Source of the DNA: Thermincola carboxydiphila
Lineage (GTDB): Bacteria; Bacillota; Thermincolia; Thermincolales; UBA2595
Reading direction: 5' to 3'
Assembly: GCA_016841045.1 (NCBI GenBank)
Contig: JAENZX010000036.1
Location: forward strand, 1-36,385
DNA: 36,385 nucleotides
Both the position numbers and the translations under genes were made by a program. The notes beneath the pieces are model-generated. The model saw only the letters and a program-made list of their open reading frames with translations, made no database searches and was not told the origin of the DNA. This document shows positions 1 to 6,026 of this stretch, piece after piece; the stretch's first letter is position 1; the number at the start of each line of letters is the position of its first letter.

Positions 1-236
1 AGCTTATAGAATAGGGTGGCGATGATTTCCCAGTGGGCCAGTTCTTCTGTTCCAACATCAGTCAGGATACCTTTGACCATCCCTGTGGGCATGGTATAAC
101 GCTGTGAAAGATAACGGTTGGCTGCAGCGGCTTCGCCGTCTGACCCGCCGTACTGCTCAAGTACTATTTTTGCGAGTCTTGGATTGGGTCCGCTTACCCG
201 GACTGGATACTGTAATGATTTTTGATATACCCACAT
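1..236 (-). CDS. cotJC: Spore coat protein CotJC (manganese catalase family), N-terminal part
   Basis: The minus-strand frame runs off the left edge, leaving the first 78 residues. It begins MWVYQKSLQYPVRV and continues with a ferritin-like helix containing GGSDGEAAAANRYLSQRY and the EELAHWEI segment. This matches CotJC, a spore-coat member of the manganese catalase family, and the EELAHWE segment carries metal-ligand residues of the family. The ATG at 236 lies nine bases after a GGAGG that overlaps the end of cotJB, so the two are probably translationally coupled. It is the last gene of a cotJA-cotJB-cotJC operon. Whether the enzyme is active cannot be judged from this fragment. Confidence 0.93.
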   Translation of the reverse strand, partial: MWVYQKSLQYPVRVSGPNPRLAKIVLEQYGGSDGEAAAANRYLSQRYTMPTGMVKGILTDVGTEELAHWEIIATLFYK

Positions 237-250
237 ACGCTAAAGCCTCC

Positions 251-517
251 TTAATATTCAATCTGCCATGGCCATGGTTCATCAGTCCAACGCCATGGGC
301 ATTGGGCAGTTGATGTTCCGAAGTTGGTTAAGGGACCATAGCACTGTTCGTAAGCGGATGTGAGAACCTTAAGCATATGGCTGACATGGTTATATTCTGC
401 CAGAGCCTTCATGTCATCGGGATGAGTATCTAGATATAGGTTCAGCTCAACCGCAGTAAATTGGTGGCTCATGATTTCTTTGAGCATCTGTGCTTGTTGG
501 GAAACTCTTCTGCTCAT
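251..517 (-). CDS. cotJB: Spore coat protein CotJB
   Basis: An 88-residue protein of usual CotJB length. It has an N-terminal helix (QQAQMLKEIMSHQFTAVELN), the LYLDTHPDDMKALAEYNH segment and a Trp/Pro-rich tail ending CPWRWTDEPWPWQIEY, all typical of CotJB. CotJB is a small inner-coat protein made in the mother cell during sporulation together with CotJA and CotJC. The ATG at 517 follows an AGGAGG at about 522-527, in the short gap after cotJA. It supports assignment of the genome to an endospore former. Confidence 0.93.
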   Translation of the reverse strand: MSRRVSQQAQMLKEIMSHQFTAVELNLYLDTHPDDMKALAEYNHVSHMLKVLTSAYEQCYGPLTNFGTSTAQCPWRWTDEPWPWQIEY

Positions 518-529
518 AATAACCTCCTG

Positions 530-721
530 TTAATACCATCCTGGAGAATGTGGATGGGGCATGTAAGGACGTACTAATTCCGGGAAAATAGTACCGTGGA
601 CCAAGCCCGTTTCGGGCGGAAACATTGTCATGAGACACTGGTAAGGCGTCCATGCTTCACTAAGACGTGCCTGTGGGAAGCATACTCCCATCGGCGCCAT
701 AATATCAGGACATTTAGCCAT
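530..721 (-). CDS. cotJA: Spore coat associated protein CotJA
   Basis: A 63-residue protein starting MAKCPDIMAPMGVCFPQARL and ending in a Pro/His-rich tail (PYMPHPHSPGWY). The family hallmarks are the LSEAWTPYQCLMTMFPPETGL core and high Pro, Met and aromatic content. The frame could extend 27 codons upstream, but the ATG at 721 sits about eight bases from a strong AGGAGGGGG (about 729-737), so this start is preferred. It is the first gene of the cotJ operon. Expression is expected in the mother cell under SigE, but no convincing SigE promoter could be read. Confidence 0.9.
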   Translation of the reverse strand: MAKCPDIMAPMGVCFPQARLSEAWTPYQCLMTMFPPETGLVHGTIFPELVRPYMPHPHSPGWY

Positions 722-759
722 TCTGGGACCCCCTCCTAAAATTATTAAGGTATATATAG

Positions 760-808
760 TAACATATGCAGATAACTTACCATTTGTTATAGTTAACTGC
801 ATATGTTA
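760..808. repeat. Perfect 12-bp inverted repeat upstream of cotJA
   Basis: TAACATATGCAG (760-771) is the exact reverse complement of CTGCATATGTTA (797-808), with a 25-bp spacer. It lies in the probable cotJ promoter region, 39 to 87 bp before the cotJA start. There is no T-run, so a regulator site or DNA structure is more likely than a terminator. Function is unknown. Confidence 0.6.
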
Positions 809-856
809 ACAAAAATACTAAAAAACGAGTAATGCAGAAATACGGTAAAATAGAAA

Positions 857-898
857 AGTAAAATAAAAAGGCAAAACAAAAAGGCAAAACAAAAAGGC
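857..898. repeat. Short A-rich direct repeats between cotJA and the DUF4363 gene
   Basis: The unit AAAAAGGCAAAAC occurs twice in tandem and a third partial copy runs into the terminator stem. Part of it supplies the T-tract, on the minus strand, of the terminator behind the DUF4363 gene. Probably simple-sequence slippage. Confidence 0.5.
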
Positions 899-910
899 CT
901 GGCGGCCTTT
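885..910 (-). terminator. Intrinsic terminator of the DUF421-DUF4363 operon
   Basis: On the minus strand AAAGGCC (910-904) pairs with GGCCTTT (899-893) across a four-base loop and is followed by a T-rich tract. The stem overlaps the stop codon of the DUF4363 gene. Confidence 0.75.
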
Positions 911-1289
911 AAAGCATGTTGTCTAGATTTAAGGATTCTCTTTCCGGAATATGTGCCAGGAGAAGCTTAAGTTCGGCCAACTCGGCCATTAGTCCCGGTA
1001 GGTGTCTTGTATTTATGTATTCTCTTATTCTGGAAATGCTTATATTAATTTTATCAAGTTCCTGGTGGTCAATTAACATTGCCCACTTGGCGTTTACTTT
1101 GTTCCAGGAGGTATCCAGAGAACCAAAGGACTTTTCAGTCTGTTCCCAGTTACGGGCACGTGCATTTTTTTCTAGTGAAACTGTTTTCACCACAAGGGTG
1201 TTAGTTGTTTCTTTGAGATAATTGAAAGAATAAAACCCGAACCCCACTATAAGTGCCAGTATTACCATTGCTGCAATAAAGCTTTTCAA
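909..1289 (-). CDS. DUF4363 family membrane-anchored protein
   Basis: 126 residues. It begins with a charged Met-Lys and one hydrophobic segment (about residues 4-22, FIAAMVILALIVGFGFYSF), followed by a soluble, mostly helical domain containing WEQTEKSFGSLDTSWNKVNAKW and HQELDKINISISRI. This is the pattern of DUF4363, usually encoded next to a DUF421 gene in Clostridia, as here. The start is a TTG overlapping the TGA of the DUF421 gene (TTGA), with GGGGGG about nine bases upstream, so translation is coupled. The helical domain probably faces outside the membrane. No enzymatic function is known. Confidence 0.8.
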   Translation of the reverse strand: MKSFIAAMVILALIVGFGFYSFNYLKETTNTLVVKTVSLEKNARARNWEQTEKSFGSLDTSWNKVNAKWAMLIDHQELDKINISISRIREYINTRHLPGLMAELAELKLLLAHIPERESLNLDNML

Positions 1290-1981
1290 TGACCGATTCC
1301 CCCCGAAGTGCTATTTTTTTTCTGATAATAGAGTTTTCTCTGGCTGTCGACACTGGCAAAAAGAACTTGTCTCGGATTCTCGATTCCCAGTTTTTCCAGT
1401 TCCTTTTGGAGCCATGGTATATCCAGGCCTAATTTGATTAGATTTTTATGTATGATATGGCCATCCATGATTACCGAGTAGGGAATCCCTTCATATGGTG
1501 TGAGAAGGTTTATGTCGTCAGGAACTACAGGTCTCTTTTGGGACTTGGGAATAACACTCAACTGCCCGCTGGTCTCCAGGATTGCAAATTCCACATCAGA
1601 TATATTGGGGACATTTTTGGCCCGCAGCTGCTCTAACAGGTCACTGAGGTTATATCTTAATCTCTGCAGCTCCGGTTCAACTATCCTTCCGTTTTCGATG
1701 AGTACACTTGGCGTACCGCAAATGATTCCCCGAACACGTTCGCTTTTAAGGGAAACGTAGGATAGCACAATCTGAGCTACCACCAGCGTAAGTATAGGTA
1801 TTATTCCGTTAACCAGCGGTATACCAGTGTTCTGCATCGGGATTGCAGCCAGTTCGGAAAGCATGAGAGTTACCACCAGTTCGAAAGGCTGCAGTTGGCC
1901 AATCTGCCGTTTTCCCATGATACGCATGAAAATCACAACAAAGCTGTATAGCAGTAAGGTTCTGAGAAGGACAACCAGCAT
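1286..1981 (-). CDS. DUF421 (YetF-type) membrane protein
   Basis: 231 residues. Three hydrophobic segments occupy about residues 2-20, 35-50 and 58-76. Between them lies the family signature FMRIMGKRQIGQLQPFELVV. They are followed by a soluble C-terminal domain with GTPSVLIENGRI and NLSDLLEQLRAKNV, typical of DUF421/YetF proteins of spore formers. Length is normal. It is first of a two-gene operon with the DUF4363 gene, and an AAGGAGG lies just before the start. The family has been connected with spore or cell-envelope properties, but the molecular role is not settled. Confidence 0.88.
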   Translation of the reverse strand: MLVVLLRTLLLYSFVVIFMRIMGKRQIGQLQPFELVVTLMLSELAAIPMQNTGIPLVNGIIPILTLVVAQIVLSYVSLKSERVRGIICGTPSVLIENGRIVEPELQRLRYNLSDLLEQLRAKNVPNISDVEFAILETSGQLSVIPKSQKRPVVPDDINLLTPYEGIPYSVIMDGHIIHKNLIKLGLDIPWLQKELEKLGIENPRQVLFASVDSQRKLYYQKKNSTSGGIGH

Positions 1982-2115
1982 CGTGGACCTCCTTAAGATT
2001 TATACAGAAACATTTTAACCAAAGGAAGGTATTTTTATCCGATAGCTAAACGCTGCTACAAAACTAGCACTTCTTCAAGTGGCAGTTAAGCGGCGCTAAG
2101 CTCCTGGATAACGGT

Positions 2116-2158
2116 TTCTTAGTTCAGGTGGAGTCTTTAACTACATCTGAACTAAGAA
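2116..2158. repeat. 12-bp perfect inverted repeat
   Basis: TTCTTAGTTCAG (2116-2127) pairs exactly with CTGAACTAAGAA (2147-2158) around a 19-bp spacer. It lies between divergent genes, just upstream of the yjbQ -35 box, and lacks a T-tract. It may be an operator or a transcript-end structure. Confidence 0.6.
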
Positions 2159-2184
2159 TCCTGTTAATTAGGACTGAACCTTTT

Positions 2185-2213
2185 TGGACTAAACTGACAG
2201 AGCATGTTATAAT
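2185..2213 (+). promoter_or_regulatory. Probable SigA promoter for yjbQ
   Basis: TGGACT (2185-2190) and a perfect TATAAT (2208-2213) are separated by 17 bp. The expected start near 2220 gives a leader of about 115 bases containing the heptamer repeat. Confidence 0.55.
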
Positions 2214-2227
2214 TTAGGTGAATGCGA

Positions 2228-2264
2228 TGAGTTAGTGAGTAGTGAGTAGTGGGTAGTGGAGAAT
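2228..2264. repeat. Degenerate heptamer tandem repeat (GTGAGTA units)
   Basis: Period-7 units read GTGAGTA, GTGAGTA, GTGGGTA, then a decayed GTGGAGA. CTACTCAC at 2286-2293 is complementary to part of the repeat, so the leader RNA could fold. A second, unrelated heptamer repeat lies on the other side of yjbQ. Confidence 0.6.
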
Positions 2265-2334
2265 TGCTAGTGTGACAGTGCTAGTCTACTCACCAACACT
2301 CCCACTAAAAATATTTTGCCGGGGGTTTTGATAA

Positions 2335-2748
2335 ATGAAGTCATATACTGAATATCTTACGTTTAATACGGAAGAGAGAAGAGAATACATAAATATAACG
2401 TCCCAGGTACGGGAAGTCCTTGAGGCATCTGAGATACAGGAAGGTATGATTCTGGTATCGGCAATGCATATTACTGCCGGAATATACGTAAATGATGCTG
2501 AAGACGGCATTATTCAGGATATAGACAATATGCTGGAGGAAGTAGCACCCTTTGGGCTTGATTATTTTCACCACCGGACCGGTGAGGATAATGGTGATGC
2601 TCACCTGAAAAGCATTCTTGTACATCACCAGGTAATAATCCCCGTAACTGCCGGAGAGCTTGACCTGGGCCCCTGGCAGCAGGTCTACTACGCCGAATTC
2701 GACGGTAGACGGCCTAAGAGGGTGGTAATTAAGGTGATGGGAGAGTAG
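2335..2748 (+). CDS. yjbQ: YjbQ family (UPF0047) protein
   Basis: 137 residues, the usual length of the YjbQ/UPF0047 family (secondary thiamine-phosphate synthase-like fold). Family motifs are clear: [32 protein letters not shown] and [21 protein letters not shown]. They carry the conserved His, Asp and Glu residues thought to form the active or metal site. The ATG at 2335 follows GGGGGTTTTG. The gene appears monocistronic or weakly linked to the DUF1638 gene downstream. Some family members rescue thiamine-phosphate synthase mutants in E. coli, but the physiological reaction is unknown. Confidence 0.88.
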   Translation: MKSYTEYLTFNTEERREYINITSQVREVLEASEIQEGMILVSAMHITAGIYVNDAEDGIIQDIDNMLEEVAPFGLDYFHHRTGEDNGDAHLKSILVHHQVIIPVTAGELDLGPWQQVYYAEFDGRRPKRVVIKVMGE

Positions 2749-2753
2749 AAATT

Positions 2754-2787
2754 AATTGACAATTGAGAATTGACAATTGACAATTGG
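2754..2787. repeat. Heptamer tandem repeat (TGACAAT units)
   Basis: Period-7 units read TGACAAT, TGAGAAT, TGACAAT, TGACAAT directly behind yjbQ. This resembles the short heptameric repeats dispersed between genes in some bacteria. No coding or terminator function is visible. Confidence 0.6.
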
Positions 2788-2826
2788 TGCGGAGAAAAGA
2801 TAATCTGGTTTGATGATGGTGATATA

Positions 2827-3429
2827 ATGTTAAATATTATTTCCTGTGGTATGATTATGAAGGAAGTAGAATTTATTTTAAACGAACTTGGTATTAAAGA
2901 CGAAGTTGCTTTTTTGGATCACGGTGTTCATAACTTTGATAGACTAAAAAATAACTTGACTGAGCAAGTAAACAAGAAAAAAGCAAATAATGACAAGCCT
3001 ACCATTGTTATAATTGGGCAGGCCTGTCATCCTGAGATGAATTCCATGTTAGAACAGTATTCAGTTGTTGGTTTGAATGCTGCTAATTGTTTTGAAGCTC
3101 TCTTAGGTCCCGAAAAAGAACAGTTAGATAAAGAAGCCAATTCCTTTTATATGACTTCCGGATGGTTTGAGCACTGGGAGGAAATTTTCGAAGATTCCGG
3201 GTGGACAGAAGTAGATGCCCGGCTTAATATGGGTTTTGGTGATCGTGTCTTGTTACTGGATACTGGTTTGGTGGAGATTACCGACGAAAAAATACTAAAG
3301 TTATTTGATATAATTCAGGTACCTATAGAGATCAAAAAAGTGAATTTGGAACACCTAAAAAAATTAATTGTTGAAGCTATTGACAGGGCTAACAATTTAA
3401 AAACTAACGAAGAAAATGGCACTCATTAA
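2827..3429 (+). CDS. DUF1638 domain protein
   Basis: About 200 residues. It starts MLNIISCGMIMKEVEFILNE and contains ACHPEMNSMLEQYSV, NCFEALLG and the FYMTSGWFEHWEEIF block, which together identify DUF1638. The frame is open upstream to 2770, but those codons are unlike the family and partly lie in the repeat, so the ATG at 2827 is preferred, although its ribosome site (GGTGAT) is weak. Conserved Cys and His residues suggest metal or cofactor binding. DUF1638 genes often lie near corrinoid methyltransferase genes, but none are seen here. Function is unknown. Confidence 0.8.
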   Translation: MLNIISCGMIMKEVEFILNELGIKDEVAFLDHGVHNFDRLKNNLTEQVNKKKANNDKPTIVIIGQACHPEMNSMLEQYSVVGLNAANCFEALLGPEKEQLDKEANSFYMTSGWFEHWEEIFEDSGWTEVDARLNMGFGDRVLLLDTGLVEITDEKILKLFDIIQVPIEIKKVNLEHLKKLIVEAIDRANNLKTNEENGTH

Positions 3430-3448
3430 ATTTGAGTGCCATTTCTTT
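3414..3448. terminator. Bidirectional terminator overlapping the DUF1638 stop codon
   Basis: AAATGGCACTCA (3414-3425) pairs perfectly with TGAGTGCCATTT (3433-3444); the TAA stop at 3427-3429 lies in the seven-base loop. A T-rich tail follows on the plus strand, and A-rich sequence on the other side gives a T-tract on the minus strand, so it can also end the convergent aminotransferase transcript. Confidence 0.85.
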
Positions 3449-3532
3449 GATAACCCCCGAGCTCGTAGGGGCGAGCAGGGTTAACGTATGTCCCCGCAAG
3501 GGTTTTATCAACTGTCATCTGTTATCTACAAA

Positions 3533-4720
3533 CTAACTAAGCCCAAACTCTTTAGCCAGTTCCCTAAAGGCAGGGAGAGAGTTTAGTATAACCTGTTTAT
3601 CAATGCAGTAAGATATTCTGAAGTAACCGGGTTTACCAAAGCCGCTTCCGGGTACCAGCAGAAGATTATACTTCTGAGCTGCCTTTACAAATTCAACATC
3701 ATCAGGTATCGGAGATTCGGGGAAAAGATAAAAAGCTCCCTGTGGCTTAATCATTTTAAAGCCCATTTCTGTAAGGTTATTATAAAGGATGTCTCTTTTT
3801 TCCTGGTACTCGTCGATGTTCACACTTTCCCTTTGAAGATTGGTAACCAGCCTCTGCATAAGGGCAGGAGCATTCACATATCCGAGTGTTCGGTTGGAGA
3901 ATGTCATCCCCTCCATCACGAGGGCAAGGTCTTTTACTTTTGGACTTACAGCCAGATAGCCGATACGCTCTCCGGGCAGAGCCAGGTCTTTACTGTAAGA
4001 TGTTACTAATATCGAATTATCGATATACTTAAATATACTGGGGACTTTGATGCCGTCATAGCTGATTTTGGCATAGGGCTCGTCAGAAATTACATATATG
4101 TCTGTTCCAAGTTCTGTCTCTTTCTTTTTGAGCATACTGCCCAGTTCTCCTAAGGATTGTGCATCATAAACAACACCTGTTGGATTGTTGGGTGTATTTA
4201 TGATAATACCCTTGGTCTTTGGACCGATAGCTTCTTCAATAGTGGGGATATCAAGCTGAAAGTCCTCCCTGGTGGAGACGACCTTAGGAATACCGCCGTG
4301 ATTATCCAAGTAAAATTTATACTCCACGAAAAAGGGCGTAAGGATTATTACTTCGTCGCCGGGATCCAGTATGGTCTTCAGGACTGCGTTTAACGCCCCG
4401 CCGGCACCAACAGTCATGACTACATTTTCTTCCGTAAAATCAAGACCGGAATCCTCAGATAATACGGTGGCAACGGCCTGCCGTGTTTCAGAGTAACCTG
4501 CATTACTCATGTACCTGTGCATTCCGGGGATAGGATTATCAGCCAATTTTTTAAGTTCGGCCTTGAATGCCGCGGGTGGTTCCACGCTGGGGTTACCTAT
4601 GGTAAAATCATAGACTTTATCAGCTCCATGAATTTTACTCAATCTGGCTCCCTCTTCAAACATAACTCTGATCCAGGAAGCGTTTTGCAGGTTTTGTACG
4701 ATTTTTTTTGAGATTGGCAA
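3533..4720 (-). CDS. PLP-dependent aminotransferase, class I/II
   Basis: 395 residues from the chosen start. It has the fold-type I landmarks: DFTIGNPSVEPP near the N-terminus, IINTPNNPTGVVYD, DIYVISDEPYAKI (Asp and Tyr for the pyridine ring), the Schiff-base lysine in VTSYSKDLALPGERIGYL, and the substrate arginine in GYFRISYC. It should transfer an amino group between an amino acid and a 2-oxo acid; substrate specificity cannot be read. The frame allows a GTG at 4729, but that codon directly abuts the AAAGGAG. The TTG at 4720 lies eight bases after it and is preferred. Convergent with the DUF1638 gene. It could in principle supply arylpyruvates to the operon at 21003, but the link is only proximity. 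Confidence 0.87.
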   Translation of the reverse strand: MPISKKIVQNLQNASWIRVMFEEGARLSKIHGADKVYDFTIGNPSVEPPAAFKAELKKLADNPIPGMHRYMSNAGYSETRQAVATVLSEDSGLDFTEENVVMTVGAGGALNAVLKTILDPGDEVIILTPFFVEYKFYLDNHGGIPKVVSTREDFQLDIPTIEEAIGPKTKGIIINTPNNPTGVVYDAQSLGELGSMLKKKETELGTDIYVISDEPYAKISYDGIKVPSIFKYIDNSILVTSYSKDLALPGERIGYLAVSPKVKDLALVMEGMTFSNRTLGYVNAPALMQRLVTNLQRESVNIDEYQEKRDILYNNLTEMGFKMIKPQGAFYLFPESPIPDDVEFVKAAQKYNLLLVPGSGFGKPGYFRISYCIDKQVILNSLPAFRELAKEFGLS

Positions 4721-4833
4721 GTTTAACACTCCTTTAAAACATTAAATTTATTTATAATAATAAATATATAGAAGTAAATTATCTTATATTATAGCATGGA
4801 TGGACAACTTATAACAATTTTTTGCTTACATAA

Positions 4834-4862
4834 TTGACTAGTTAAAAAAATTAGATTATACT
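4834..4862 (+). promoter_or_regulatory. Probable SigA promoter for the first tetR gene
   Basis: TTGACT (4834-4839), 17-bp spacer, TATACT (4857-4862). The near-palindrome TTGACTAGTTAA (4834-4845) overlaps the -35 box and could be an operator for autoregulation. Confidence 0.65.
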
Positions 4863-4927
4863 AAAAATAGTGATATAAAAATCGAAGTTGATGCAATAAT
4901 CAATTGCTTGGACAGGAAGGGAATTGT

Positions 4928-5578
4928 ATGAGTACACAAGAGCCTCAAGCGCTGAACCGAAATGAACGGAGAAAGCAAAAAACCAAAGAAAATCTACGTA
5001 ATGCTGCTATAAAAACCTTCCTGGAAGTCGGATATCTGAATACCACTGTCCAGGACATAATGGAGCGGGCAGATTTAGGATATGGTACGTTCTATCAATA
5101 TTATAAGAGTAAGCAGGACATTGTCATTGAACTGGCTGATGAAACCAAGGAGATAATCAAAAAAGATTATGTGCCTTCTTGGGAAATAGAAACGGACATA
5201 TATAAAAGAGTTGTATCCAGGTTGAAAACGATCTTTGATGCTTATGCTAAACATCGGGATGTGCTCAGAATTCTTTTACAATGCCATCACTCCGATGAGG
5301 AACTTCACAGGGCGTGGAACCAACTGATGGAAGTACCTTATAAAGCGCTGAAGAAGGATTTAACCTGGAGCATGGACCAGGGGATTTGCCGGGATGTTGA
5401 TTTAAACACGGCCTTAGTTGCGTTAAATGGTATGATTCAGACAATTGGAATTCATATTCTGCAGAACAATTTGACCGAGCAGGAAATTGAAAGAGTTACT
5501 AAGGATGTAGGAATGCTATTAACAAAAGCGATGTTTATCAAGGAAGAATTCCCTATAGAAGTTTGGCGTAAAAAATAA
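4928..5578 (+). CDS. TetR family transcriptional regulator (paralogue 1)
   Basis: 216 residues. The N-terminal TetR helix-turn-helix spans about residues 15-65: KENLRNAAIKTFLEVGYLNT, then TVQDIMERADLGYGTFYQYY and KSKQDIVIEL. The C-terminal helical domain would bind a ligand, by analogy an acyl-CoA or aromatic acid. The ATG at 4928 follows GGAAGGGAATTGT, while the frame's upstream start has no better site. It is about 80% identical by eye to the TetR at 20038, and the two carry the same C-terminal EVWRKK. Each is followed by a terminator, a shared promoter repeat and a catabolic operon. It probably regulates the acyl-CoA dehydrogenase operon, perhaps through the TGAC-N6-RTCA dyads. Confidence 0.9.
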   Translation: MSTQEPQALNRNERRKQKTKENLRNAAIKTFLEVGYLNTTVQDIMERADLGYGTFYQYYKSKQDIVIELADETKEIIKKDYVPSWEIETDIYKRVVSRLKTIFDAYAKHRDVLRILLQCHHSDEELHRAWNQLMEVPYKALKKDLTWSMDQGICRDVDLNTALVALNGMIQTIGIHILQNNLTEQEIERVTKDVGMLLTKAMFIKEEFPIEVWRKK

Positions 5579-5598
5579 TATGTTTTATCTGAATATGG

Positions 5599-5640
5599 GT
5601 CTGTGATGGAAACCTAAATTTCTATCACAGGCCTTTTTTT
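5599..5640 (+). terminator. Intrinsic terminator after the first tetR gene
   Basis: CTGTGATGGAAA (5601-5612) pairs with TTTCTATCACAG (5619-5630), one G-U pair, followed by GCC and a long T-run. Confidence 0.85.
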
Positions 5641-5650
5641 ATTTTTTTAT

Positions 5651-5757
5651 TTGACTGCTAAGCTTTAATTTTCTACAGTTGGCTGAAAAAAGATGGTATA
5701 TGGAAATTGTTAGTCTATAATAAAAGAAATACAATGTCGATAGTGACAAATACGTCA
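5651..5757 (+). repeat. Repeat A, copy 1: promoter-like dispersed repeat
   Basis: TTGACT (5651-5656), 17 bp, TACAGT (5674-5679), then GGCTGAAAAAAGATGG, an AGTCTATAATAAAA segment and a TGAC-N6-GTCA dyad. The same order is found at 15886, 19888 (truncated) and 20818. Interpreted as a duplicated SigA-type promoter with a downstream operator. The -10 box is imperfect, so direct proof is lacking. Confidence 0.65.
5744..5757. promoter_or_regulatory. TGAC-N6-GTCA dyad, possible TetR operator
   Basis: TGACAAATACGTCA, a dyad in the conserved tail of repeat A. Equivalent sites are at 15980-15993 and 20912-20925. Assignment to the TetR paralogues is inference from co-occurrence. Confidence 0.45.
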
Positions 5758-5778
5758 TATTAAAGAATGTGATATCTG

Positions 5779-5796
5779 TGAACCATAGTTGGTTCA
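5779..5796. promoter_or_regulatory. Putative activator (UAS) dyad, module 1
   Basis: TGAACCATAGTTGGTTCA, perfect 7-bp arms with a 4-bp centre. It ends 115 bp before the sigma-54 promoter at 5912, a typical distance for an enhancer-binding protein. Flanking GGTTCAAAACGAAC suggests an adjacent second half-dyad. Confidence 0.65.
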
Positions 5797-5911
5797 AAAC
5801 GAACTATTAAATAATCACTTCTTCTCTAAACTAAACCAGCTATCTACAGTTTAACCGGAAATAACACCCACTATAAGAAAAATTATAACCGTTAACCGAA
5901 TTGTTCTAATT

Positions 5912-5929
5912 TTGGCATGACTATTGCAT
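5912..5929 (+). promoter_or_regulatory. Sigma-54 promoter of the acyl-CoA dehydrogenase operon
   Basis: TTGGCATGACTATTGCAT fits TGGCAY-N5-TTGC with correct GG to GC spacing. Transcription should start near 5939. GTTAACCGAATT at 5891-5902 is conserved just upstream in all three modules. Confidence 0.82.
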
Positions 5930-5940
5930 TAATTAAAGTT

Positions 5941-5957
5941 AAATGGCATTACCATTT
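5941..5957. promoter_or_regulatory. GntR/FadR-type operator, module 1
   Basis: AAATGGCATTACCATTT, with 6-bp arms. The core resembles the TNGTNNNACNA operator core of FadR-type GntR proteins. It lies at the predicted start of transcription, so a bound protein should repress. The FCD-type GntR at 16131 is the candidate. Confidence 0.6.
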
Positions 5958-6026
5958 AGACCACTAATAAGGAGGGTAGAAAAACAAATCAACTAACGGT
6001 AATTGCCCAGGAAGGAGGTAATTGTT

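Larger units (their letters stand above)
1982..2334. other. Intergenic region between divergent DUF421 and yjbQ genes
   Basis: 353 bp without a gene. It holds leader sequence for the DUF421 operon with imperfect dyads (around 2044-2100), a long perfect inverted repeat (2116-2158), a vegetative-type promoter (2185-2213), a heptamer tandem repeat (2228-2264) and a ribosome site GGGGG before yjbQ. Confidence 0.6.
5579..6026. other. Regulatory region of the acyl-CoA dehydrogenase operon
   Basis: 448 bp without a gene. In order it holds the tetR terminator (5599-5640), repeat A copy 1 with a vegetative-type promoter and TGAC dyad (5651-5757), the dyad upstream of the sigma-54 promoter (5779-5796), the GTTAACCGAATT box (5891-5902), the sigma-54 promoter (5912-5929), the GntR-type palindrome (5941-5957), a conserved AAGGAGGGTAGAAAAA element (5969-5984), and the real ribosome site AAGGAGG (6011-6017). 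Confidence 0.75.

Noticed and set aside
2228-2787. CRISPR-like array around yjbQ
   Set aside because: The units are seven bases long, directly abutting, and have no unique spacers.
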